Assembly: GCA_024695565.1 (NCBI GenBank)
Contig: JAILHX010000023.1
Span: 1-12,333 of the forward strand
Reading direction: 5' to 3'
DNA length: 12,333 nt
From: Saccharofermentans sp.
Lineage (GTDB): Bacteria; Bacillota_A; Clostridia; Saccharofermentanales; Saccharofermentanaceae
This document shows positions 6,888-12,333 of the stretch, piece after piece (position 1 is the stretch's first letter; each line of letters opens with the position of its first letter). A model generated the notes under the pieces. It had not been told where the DNA came from. It saw only the letters and a list, made by a program, of their open reading frames with translations, and did no database searches. A program made the position numbers and the translations under genes.

Positions 6888-7510
6888 TAGATCTTCCCTT
6901 CCAATGTGTCCTTTATCTGCTCGAAAATCTCGTCTATGCCGAGTGTTGCATCGATAGTGACGATGCGTCCTTCGGAATTGGCAGCGAGTGCTATGTATCC
7001 GCTTCTTACGTCTTCCTGGAACTTAAGTCCTGCAAGCTCGATGCGGTCAGATGCTTCGCCGCGCCTGCCTCTTCTCTCGAGCGCTTCTTCGGCGCTGATA
7101 TCGAAGAAGAAAGTGATATCGGGCTTAAGACCTCCTGTAGCAGCCATGTTGAGGTCTGATACGAAGTCCATGCCCATTCCTCTTGCCATTCCCTGGTATG
7201 CGGAAGATGAATCGAAGAAACGGTCGCAAAGAACGATCTTGCCCTCATCTAACGCTGGTCTGATGACCTCGTCTGTGATCTGCGCTCTTGCAGCCTCGAA
7301 CAGAAGAAGTTCTGTTCTCGCGGTCATCTGTGTGTTCTTCTTATCAAGAAGGATCTCCCTGATGCGCTCACCGATAACGGTGCCGCCCGGTTCCCTGACA
7401 AAGATGAACTCTTTGCCGATCCCTTCGAGGTAATTCCTGAGCAGTTCGCACTGGGTGCTCTTGCCGCACCCGTCGATACCCTCAAAAGTAATGAATATGC
7501 CCTTCATCAT
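6887..7510 (-). CDS. tmk: Thymidylate kinase
   Basis: Tmk phosphorylates dTMP to dTDP with ATP, the step that feeds dTTP synthesis. The 207-residue length is standard. Seen in order are the P-loop EGIDGCGKST (10-19), REPGGT (39-44), DRFFDSSSAYQG (96-107), LKPDITFFFD (128-137) and an arginine-rich lid (RRGRRGEASDRIE, 147-159). The ATG (7508-7510) overlaps the stop of the upstream gene (TGATG), and a second ATG follows at once. No Shine-Dalgarno sequence is visible before either, so translation probably depends on reinitiation by ribosomes finishing the upstream ORF. The 3' end overlaps holB by one base. Linkage to the folate genes upstream is functionally sensible because thymidylate synthase uses a folate, though no thyA or thyX is in the window. 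Confidence 0.96.
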   Translation of the reverse strand: MMKGIFITFEGIDGCGKSTQCELLRNYLEGIGKEFIFVREPGGTVIGERIREILLDKKNTQMTARTELLLFEAARAQITDEVIRPALDEGKIVLCDRFFDSSSAYQGMARGMGMDFVSDLNMAATGGLKPDITFFFDISAEEALERRGRRGEASDRIELAGLKFQEDVRSGYIALAANSEGRIVTIDATLGIDEIFEQIKDTLEGKI

Positions 7511-7992
7511 CAGTTGAGATTAATATTCTTGAGAGATGCGATCTCAAGATATATTTCCTTAGTGATTCTGGCGTTATCGCTTCTGATGTCGTCAATGGTC
7601 TCAACCTTCTTGACGGTCTTGGCGACTTCGGGATCTATCTCTCTGGGGCGCTTGTTCTTAGGCTTGCGCTCCTGGTCGAAGTGCTTCCTCTTCTCGCCGC
7701 CGCCCTGATTATCGCGCTTGAACTTATTGTTCTGTTCGCGGTTCTGTTCACGGCCCTGTCTGCCCTGAACCTTGTTGACCTTGTTGCCTTCAGACTGGAT
7801 CTCGGCATTATCGCCTCTCTTGTTATCGTAACCGCCCTGGCGCTGGCCGTTATTCCTTCTTCTGTGATTGGAATTACGGTTATTATTTCTTCTTGAATCC
7901 TGCTTAGATGAATCAAATCTCTGGCGCTTGTCTCTGCCCTGGTCGTTATTACGATTATCCGGCTGCTGTACGCCTGAATTGTTCTCTGACAT
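7510..7992 (-). CDS. Small basic, low-complexity protein upstream of tmk
   Basis: I do not recognise this protein. Residues 1 to about 115 are almost entirely Asn, Arg, Gln, Lys, Gly, Asp and Ser with no hydrophobic core, and must be disordered. Runs such as RRNNNRNSNHRRRNN and REQNREQNN look like slippage-expanded repeats. The last 35-40 residues are different: an ordinary amphipathic helix containing ETIDDIRSDNARITKEIYLE. I place the start at the ATG 7990-7992 (160 residues). It has GGAG six bases upstream, whereas the ATG twelve bases earlier is jammed against its own AGGAAGG. The stop overlaps the tmk start by one base. A good promoter lies just upstream. The composition suggests RNA or nucleic-acid binding through a disordered arm; this is inference only. 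Confidence 0.75.
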   Translation of the reverse strand: MSENNSGVQQPDNRNNDQGRDKRQRFDSSKQDSRRNNNRNSNHRRRNNGQRQGGYDNKRGDNAEIQSEGNKVNKVQGRQGREQNREQNNKFKRDNQGGGEKRKHFDQERKPKNKRPREIDPEVAKTVKKVETIDDIRSDNARITKEIYLEIASLKNINLN

Positions 7993-8024
7993 AAATCTCT
8001 CCATCCTTCCTATATTGACGCTTC

Positions 8025-8053
8025 ATTATAAACTCTGAACCCTGATAACTCAA
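8025..8053 (-). promoter_or_regulatory. Internal promoter for the tmk-holB-ricT block
   Basis: On the minus strand TTGAGT (8048-8053) and a perfect TATAAT (8025-8030) are separated by exactly 17 bases. They sit immediately after the folBK stop codon. Transcription would begin near 8018, about 25 nt before the start codon at 7992. This would let the downstream genes be expressed independently of the folate genes. Confidence 0.7.
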
Positions 8054-8866
8054 TTAGCCGCGCTTCTGATATAAGGACACTTCCTTGTCGTCAGGGTGTT
8101 CCTGTCCCACTTCTTTAAGTTCCCTGAGCGGCACGGTAACAAAAGACCTCAGATACCACCTCGGATGGGGGACCGTGAGCTCCGGCTTCATTATCACCCT
8201 GTCGCCGTAGAATATGATGTCTATATCGATAGTCCTCGGGCCCCAGTGAACCTCTCTCGTCCTGTGAAGATCGTTTTCGATAACATGAATCTTATCTAAG
8301 AGATCAAACGGATCGATATCAGTATAGAAGCCTACGCATGTATTGAGGAAATACGGCTGGTCCTCAAGACCAACGGGCTCAGTCTCATAGATCGAAGCGA
8401 GCTTCAGTTCTCCCACGCCCGGGATCGCCCTCAATGCATCCTCAGCAGCGAGGATATTGGCTTCCCTGTCGCCTAAGTTGCTTCCGATCGAGAGGATGAC
8501 GAATTCCTTCCGGCTTCTCTCAATGGTGATCTCCATGGTATCAAATGTACCGTTAATGGGAGCCTCAGGCTTGGATACTGTAACGGTGACTTTTGCGATC
8601 CTGTCATCAGATTCAAGGACTGCATCAGATATCTTCTGTGCAAGGCACTCGATGAGATTGCCTTTGTCATCATTAACGATATTGCCCGTAATCTCATAGA
8701 TCCTGGAATAGTCGATCGTGTCGGATAATTCGTCTGTGTAACAGCCCTTTATCCTGTCTGCGAAAATATCCAGCGATACTATGAACGTCTGACCGTTCTG
8801 CTTCTCGAAGTCAAAGCAGCCGGTATGTCCTTCAAATTCCATTCGAGATAAAGTTATCTTATCCAA
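8054..8866 (-). CDS. folBK: Bifunctional dihydroneopterin aldolase / HPPK
   Basis: This 270-residue fusion performs two consecutive steps of folate synthesis: cleaving dihydroneopterin to 6-hydroxymethyl-dihydropterin (FolB) and pyrophosphorylating it with ATP (FolK). FolB covers about 1-118, with GHTGCFDFE (13-21, Glu21 active-site region), DTIDYSRIY (49-57) and SKPEAPI (98-104, catalytic Lys99). FolK covers about 121-265, with GSNLGDR (128-134), ETEPVG (161-166), QPYFLN (170-175), WGPRTIDIDI (208-217, Mg-binding D214 and D216) and VPHPR (232-236). Both active sites look intact. The start is TTG (8864-8866) with AAAGGA nine bases upstream. It lies 22 bases after folP, and FolB-FolK fusions are known in Firmicutes. 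A strong promoter for the next genes follows the stop. Confidence 0.95.
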   Translation of the reverse strand: MDKITLSRMEFEGHTGCFDFEKQNGQTFIVSLDIFADRIKGCYTDELSDTIDYSRIYEITGNIVNDDKGNLIECLAQKISDAVLESDDRIAKVTVTVSKPEAPINGTFDTMEITIERSRKEFVILSIGSNLGDREANILAAEDALRAIPGVGELKLASIYETEPVGLEDQPYFLNTCVGFYTDIDPFDLLDKIHVIENDLHRTREVHWGPRTIDIDIIFYGDRVIMKPELTVPHPRWYLRSFVTVPLRELKEVGQEHPDDKEVSLYQKRG

Positions 8867-8888
8867 TTCCCGTTATCCTTTCGAAAAC

Positions 8889-9767
8889 TCAGAGGTTAGC
8901 AAATGCGTAGAACGAACTGTCAAACGTATCGAGCACCATTCTGGACTGCGCAACGTTATGTACCCTGACCATGGAAGCACCGAGGGAAGCAGCCGTAAAT
9001 GAGAGTCCTGCGGTAGCGTAATCAAGCTGTGCTTCGGTTGCCTGATCTCCGCCTGCGAAAACACGCGCATAACGCTTCCTCGAAGCCGCATAAAGAACGG
9101 GGTGCTTACCCTGGAAACCGAGCGGGAGAATTGCACTTGTAAGCTCGGCATCCTCAATTCTCGTCGTGCCGAATCCGATGCCGGGATCGGTCATGATCAT
9201 GTCGTCCGTCATGCCTGCATTCTTAGCAATCTCAATGCTCTCGGTAAGTTCCCTGATGGCGCGCCTGCTGATTGATTCGTACGGGATCTGTTCATCACCT
9301 TTTGTTCTTTTGTTGAACATTAAGATGGCGCCGCATCCGCTGTCTGCTACGACCTTTGCCATGTCAGGATCGCCCAAAAAGCCCGTGATGTCGTTGATGA
9401 TATCGCACCCTGCAGTGATAGCTTCCTTAGCAGTCCCGGACTTAAACGTGTCGACTGAAAGAGGGATATCAAAGCGGTTTCTGATAGCTTCAAGTGAAGG
9501 CATCAATCTCTCGAGTTCTTCTTCCGCGGTGATGGGGGAAGAATCAGGTCCCGTTGCTTCAGCACCGAGATCGATACAGTCAGCGCCTTCCCTGACCATT
9601 TGGGCACATCTGTCGACTGCCGAATCAACATCGGTATATCTTCCGCCGTCTGAGAATGAATCAGGCGTCAGATTAAGGATGCCCATTATGAGTGTCTTCT
9701 TGCCGGTCTCAATAGTGCGGTTGCCGCACCTGTAAATACCGCTGAATCTTCCGTCGGTTGCATTCAT
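8889..9767 (-). CDS. folP: Dihydropteroate synthase (divergent loops)
   Basis: FolP condenses hydroxymethyl-dihydropterin pyrophosphate with p-aminobenzoate to give dihydropteroate, and is the target of sulfonamides. The 292-residue TIM-barrel protein has GILNLTPDSFSDGG (29-42, Asn32), SVDTF (104-108, Asp106), INDITG (124-129, Asn125), DPGIGFG (194-200, Asp194), SRK (229-231) and RVHN (268-271). These cover most known substrate contacts. The loop that is usually GGESTRPG reads GAEATGPD (68-75), so the conserved arginine is Gly73. The usual MH.RG...M region reads LMFNKRTKGDEQ (149-160). Start is ATG 9765-9767 with GGGAGAG seven bases before it. It lies 14 bases after folE. Surrounding fol genes make DHPS the natural call; the loop changes may alter sulfonamide or pterin-pyrophosphate binding. 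Confidence 0.92.
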   Translation of the reverse strand: MNATDGRFSGIYRCGNRTIETGKKTLIMGILNLTPDSFSDGGRYTDVDSAVDRCAQMVREGADCIDLGAEATGPDSSPITAEEELERLMPSLEAIRNRFDIPLSVDTFKSGTAKEAITAGCDIINDITGFLGDPDMAKVVADSGCGAILMFNKRTKGDEQIPYESISRRAIRELTESIEIAKNAGMTDDMIMTDPGIGFGTTRIEDAELTSAILPLGFQGKHPVLYAASRKRYARVFAGGDQATEAQLDYATAGLSFTAASLGASMVRVHNVAQSRMVLDTFDSSFYAFANL

Positions 9768-9781
9768 TAAAAATCTCTCCC

Positions 9782-10405
9782 TTACATGCCCGGACGCTGT
9801 CTGTTGATCAGCGCGAGAGCTTCATTCCTTGTTCTGATATCGGATCTGCATCCGCCGCGCATGGCGGAAGTAACTGTCTTTGAACCGGGCTTTCTGATGC
9901 CTCTCATGGTCATGCAGAGGTGCTCGGCTTCGAGAACGACACAGACTGATCTCGCATCAACAGCCTTCTCAATGGCATCGGCGATCTCTGATGTGAGCTT
10001 CTCCTGAAGCTGCGGCTTTCTTGATAATGTATCCACGATCCTGGCAACCTTGGACAGGCCGAAGATCTTGCCGTCACGCGGAATATAAACCACGTGCGCT
10101 TTGCCGTGGAAAGGAAGCAGATGATGTTCGCACATGGAATAGAACGGAATGTCGCCTATAAGGATCATCTCGTCATTGCCTTCGCCGTGGAAGACCTTGA
10201 TGTCCTTATTGATATCCCTGTGAAGTCCCGCGAAGACTTCAGCATACATTCTTGCAACTCGCTGAGGTGTCTCCTGAAGGCCTTCCCTGTCAGGATCTTC
10301 ACCGATCGCCTCGAGGATCTGTCTTACCGCGCCCTCGATCTTGGGAAGATCCATGTTCTTGCGGCTCTCCTCGGGTATTGAGTTGTCATTGGCGTAATCG
10401 TACAT
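9782..10405 (-). CDS. folE: GTP cyclohydrolase I
   Basis: FolE opens the folate pathway by converting GTP to 7,8-dihydroneopterin triphosphate, using a catalytic zinc in a toroidal multimer. The 207-residue product has the zinc ligands in CEHHLLPF (Cys92, His95) and in HLCMTMRG (Cys164), with TPQRVARMY near the N-terminus and [13 protein letters not shown] near the C-terminus. It is the classical type IA enzyme. I start at ATG 10403-10405 because AAGGAG lies six bases upstream. An in-frame TTG at 10418-10420 would put that site inside the coding region. It follows araC by 17 bases and precedes folP by 14. No tetrahydrofolate riboswitch can fit in front of it. A FolE is also used for queuosine and biopterin synthesis, but the folP and folBK neighbours point to folate. 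Confidence 0.96.
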   Translation of the reverse strand: MYDYANDNSIPEESRKNMDLPKIEGAVRQILEAIGEDPDREGLQETPQRVARMYAEVFAGLHRDINKDIKVFHGEGNDEMILIGDIPFYSMCEHHLLPFHGKAHVVYIPRDGKIFGLSKVARIVDTLSRKPQLQEKLTSEIADAIEKAVDARSVCVVLEAEHLCMTMRGIRKPGSKTVTSAMRGGCRSDIRTRNEALALINRQRPGM

Positions 10406-10422
10406 CTGTTTCTCCTTCAAAC

Positions 10423-11418
10423 TTAAAGATACTTTTTCCTGTATTCCATGGGAGTCATGCCCATCTGCTTTCTGAACGCAACATTGAATCTCTGAGGTGA
10501 CGAGAATCCTGACTGCAGTGAGATCGCAGATACCTTGATCTCATTGTTCTGCAGGAGCTTGCATGCTTTCTCGATCCTCTTCTTCATCAGGTAATTCATA
10601 GGGCTTATTCCCGTCTCGTCTCTGAAAGCACGTGTGAAGTAACCCTGGCTCAGATAAACATAAGTTGCAGCCTCGGATACGGTTATTCCCTGATCGAAGT
10701 TCTCGTCCATGTACTGCTTGGCGATAGCAACGAGTTCTTTTGCCTTGCCGTTCTTAACACTGAGGCTCTCTTCCCATTCGCTTCTTAATGCTCTTGAGAG
10801 GATGATCATGAGCTCTACGGTAAGAGTGTGGACCATCAGATCCTTTGCGTAACGGCTCTCGGACTGTTCTGTGATTATGCGCTCTGCGAGTTCGTTGATC
10901 TCCTTCTTCTCATGACCCTTGATCACGAAGAAAGGAAGTCTTGTCATCTCGTTATCTTCAGTGATGCCTAAGTCTGCAAACTTCAAAAAGCTCTCGAGCG
11001 TTATTTTCGCGAGCGAACCCGGGATGGAAACACTGGGGCCCGCATTCTTGTTCCTGGCTTCTTTGTTCTGGGCTTCCCTGCCTGACTCCTTGGTGAGCTT
11101 GAGATCAGAAGTATCGTGGACAAAACCGAAGTAGAGATTGAGCATGTCGGCCTTCTCACTCTTGATGATGAGCTTGTGCCTTACAAGAGGTCTTATAACG
11201 ACGACAGAACCCTTGGTGAGCTGTATCGTCTCACCGCCTATTACTGCTTCGATCTTACCTTCACGGAGACAGAGCAGCTCATGTGAATTGTGCATACTCT
11301 CATCAGGGAGCGAATCCTTGGTATCGTAGGAGTGTTCAAGACCTTCGATGACTATCGGTACAGAACCCTCGGATAAGAAGACGTCATCTTCGATAGCAGA
11401 TAGAAGCTTGTTTGCCAT
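10423..11418 (-). CDS. AraC-family transcriptional regulator with N-terminal cupin
   Basis: This 331-residue regulator has an N-terminal ligand-sensing cupin (about 43-100, with [12 protein letters not shown] at 43-54 and [12 protein letters not shown] at 70-81) and a middle helical region. A C-terminal AraC DNA-binding domain (about 228-331) follows, with two helix-turn-helices: [21 protein letters not shown] (245-265) and a second around [20 protein letters not shown] (296-315). It ends with the usual [11 protein letters not shown]. Residues 107-131 form a low-complexity, basic linker unusual for the family. ATG 11416-11418 follows GAGGAT. It begins only 14 bases after the esterase-like gene and ends 17 bases before folE. 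By analogy with other AraC/cupin regulators it would sense a sugar or glycan metabolite and control the esterase locus. Control of the folate genes is not shown. Confidence 0.9.
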   Translation of the reverse strand: MANKLLSAIEDDVFLSEGSVPIVIEGLEHSYDTKDSLPDESMHNSHELLCLREGKIEAVIGGETIQLTKGSVVVIRPLVRHKLIIKSEKADMLNLYFGFVHDTSDLKLTKESGREAQNKEARNKNAGPSVSIPGSLAKITLESFLKFADLGITEDNEMTRLPFFVIKGHEKKEINELAERIITEQSESRYAKDLMVHTLTVELMIILSRALRSEWEESLSVKNGKAKELVAIAKQYMDENFDQGITVSEAATYVYLSQGYFTRAFRDETGISPMNYLMKKRIEKACKLLQNNEIKVSAISLQSGFSSPQRFNVAFRKQMGMTPMEYRKKYL

Positions 11419-11432
11419 TTGCTGATCCTCTC

Positions 11433-12333
11433 TTAGATAAAATTGATCGCGTCGATATAGATCTCGCCGTTACGTTCTTTGTCCTCAATATAGATCCTCA
11501 GACTGTTGAGTCTGATAGGTCCGTCTTCGGAATAATCCAGCGTGATCGTCTGCCATGTGAGCTGCTGCTTGATCTCCGCCTCGCCGAAGTCTTCCACGAT
11601 GAGCTTTTTCTTCTTCTGGTCGGGGTTGAAGATCGACAGCTGGATCCTGGATCTTCCGTATATCTCGATGGGCGCGAAAAGCGATGCGTACTCGAGGCAC
11701 GGTTCGAATCCGTACAAAGACTTGTCGGTCTCATATCTGATCCTCAGGGATGCGCTTCCCGTGAGCTTATGGATGTTGTCCTGCGAGATTATTCCCTTGC
11801 CCTTGAATGTTCTGTAGATCTCAAGAGTCTCAAACTCGGAATCTGGCGTTCTCTTGCCTACGAACTCCAAACAGTCACAGTGAGTGAAGCTTAAGTCAGG
11901 TGCAAAATATGCAGGATCCCTGTCGAATCTGAAAGGCAGGATAGGAAGATCCTCGCCGTTCTTCAGTGTCGCATCGTGCGGGAAAGGCGTGAAGCCGTAT
12001 GTGATGGATGTCGGTTCTTCGATATCGTCTCTCCAAACCATTACGCACATGCCGTAAAGGCTCTTGGCATGCGCGGGATAGAATATGCGGTCTTCGCCTG
12101 CAACTGCAAATCCGGTGATCTCGCCTGTCGCATCGGCACTGTTAAGACCTGAATTAAGATTGCTGAATCTGATGATCCTCTTGTTGCCTGCGATCTCGAT
12201 ATCGTTAGGCTCAGGTGAAGACTTGCTCATCTTTGGTGAGAAGTGCGTTCCCAGAGCGATCGTTGCAAGTCTTAAGCCTAAGATAAAACTGATCGTCTTA
12301 TCGGGCAGGAGCATGTCGTGCATGCTTACGATT
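11433..12333 (-). CDS. Sialate O-acetylesterase-like protein, C-terminal part (partial)
   Basis: The frame is open to the right edge, so the N-terminal part, with the expected catalytic serine, lies outside. Numbering is from the first ATG seen (12321-12323). Residues 5-24 (LLPDKT...LGLRLATIALG), GEITGFAVAGED (67-78), FYPAHA (81-86), ITYGFTPFPH (107-116) and EDLPILPFRFDRD (124-136) follow the C-terminal pattern of SGNH-type sialate O-acetylesterases, which remove acetyl groups from sialic acids or plant glycans. A further 150 or so residues, ending with WQTITLDYS and GEIYIDAINFI, look like a jelly-roll carbohydrate-binding module. No signal peptide can be assessed. The next gene, an AraC regulator, fits a glycan-use locus. 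The family call rests on remembered motif patterns, so a related glycan esterase is possible. Confidence 0.65.
   Translation of the reverse strand, partial: IVSMHDMLLPDKTISFILGLRLATIALGTHFSPKMSKSSPEPNDIEIAGNKRIIRFSNLNSGLNSADATGEITGFAVAGEDRIFYPAHAKSLYGMCVMVWRDDIEEPTSITYGFTPFPHDATLKNGEDLPILPFRFDRDPAYFAPDLSFTHCDCLEFVGKRTPDSEFETLEIYRTFKGKGIISQDNIHKLTGSASLRIRYETDKSLYGFEPCLEYASLFAPIEIYGRSRIQLSIFNPDQKKKKLIVEDFGEAEIKQQLTWQTITLDYSEDGPIRLNSLRIYIEDKERNGEIYIDAINFI

Noticed and set aside
6906..7433. Long plus-strand ORF (175 codons) opposite tmk
   Set aside because: It is a shadow of tmk: low-complexity Ser-rich translation, no supporting ribosome binding site, no family resemblance.
9166..9735. Long plus-strand ORF (189 codons) opposite folP
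   Set aside because: Its Ser/Leu/Ala-rich product mirrors the codon pattern of folP, it has no recognisable domain, and folP is clearly the coding strand.
10406..10420. TTG at 10418-10420 as the folE start
   Set aside because: The AAGGAG site lies inside this extension at ideal distance from ATG 10403-10405, so the shorter protein is preferred.
10406..10422. Tetrahydrofolate riboswitch before folE
   Set aside because: Only 17 bases separate araC from folE, which leaves no room for the structure, and no such motif is seen within the end of araC.
11412..11894. Plus-strand ORF opposite the esterase-like gene
   Set aside because: It is explained by antisense codon bias. The minus-strand frame is longer, open to the window edge and has family motifs.

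Overview
The window looks like chromosomal DNA of an anaerobic, Gram-positive-type Clostridia (Firmicutes), probably a gut or rumen member. Three things suggest this: a classical clostridial 2[4Fe-4S] ferredoxin, a backbone that follows the Bacillus/Clostridium order tmk-holB-ricT-trmN6-rsmI-metG, and the tail of a sialate O-acetylesterase-like gene. The genus cannot be settled from the sequence. Almost everything reads on the minus strand, so the order below follows transcription, from right to left.

Right part (12333 to 8054): the 3' part of an esterase-like gene with a C-terminal beta-sandwich-like domain is cut by the window edge. It is followed at very short spacings by an AraC-family regulator, then folE (GTP cyclohydrolase I), folP (dihydropteroate synthase) and a fused folB-folK. 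Together these give most of the GTP to dihydropteroate route of folate synthesis. No terminator separates the regulator from the folate genes.

Middle part (8053 to 4975): a well-formed internal promoter just after folBK leads into a small basic disordered protein, tmk, holB and ricT. These genes overlap one another by 1 to 4 bases. A hairpin after ricT probably ends the unit.

Left-middle part (4833 to 1268): a short, strongly codon-biased ferredoxin gene has its own terminator. Next come a 514-residue membrane-hairpin protein built from two copies of a zinc-ribbon plus TPR-like module, then trmN6 (tRNA modification) and rsmI (16S rRNA modification).

Left end (1264 to 1): the only plus-strand gene, a 262-residue PD-(D/E)XK-like protein of unknown role, is convergent with rsmI. 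A 345-base intergenic stretch then carries the metG promoter, a symmetric leader hairpin and the first 43 codons of metG (methionyl-tRNA synthetase).

Most of the window is housekeeping: folate and thymidylate supply, replication, and RNA modification and charging. I see no clear new multi-gene system. The parts least explained by known biology are the PD-(D/E)XK-like orphan with its overlapping leader ORF, the duplicated zinc-ribbon membrane protein, the basic disordered protein before tmk, and the unusual dihydropteroate synthase loop.
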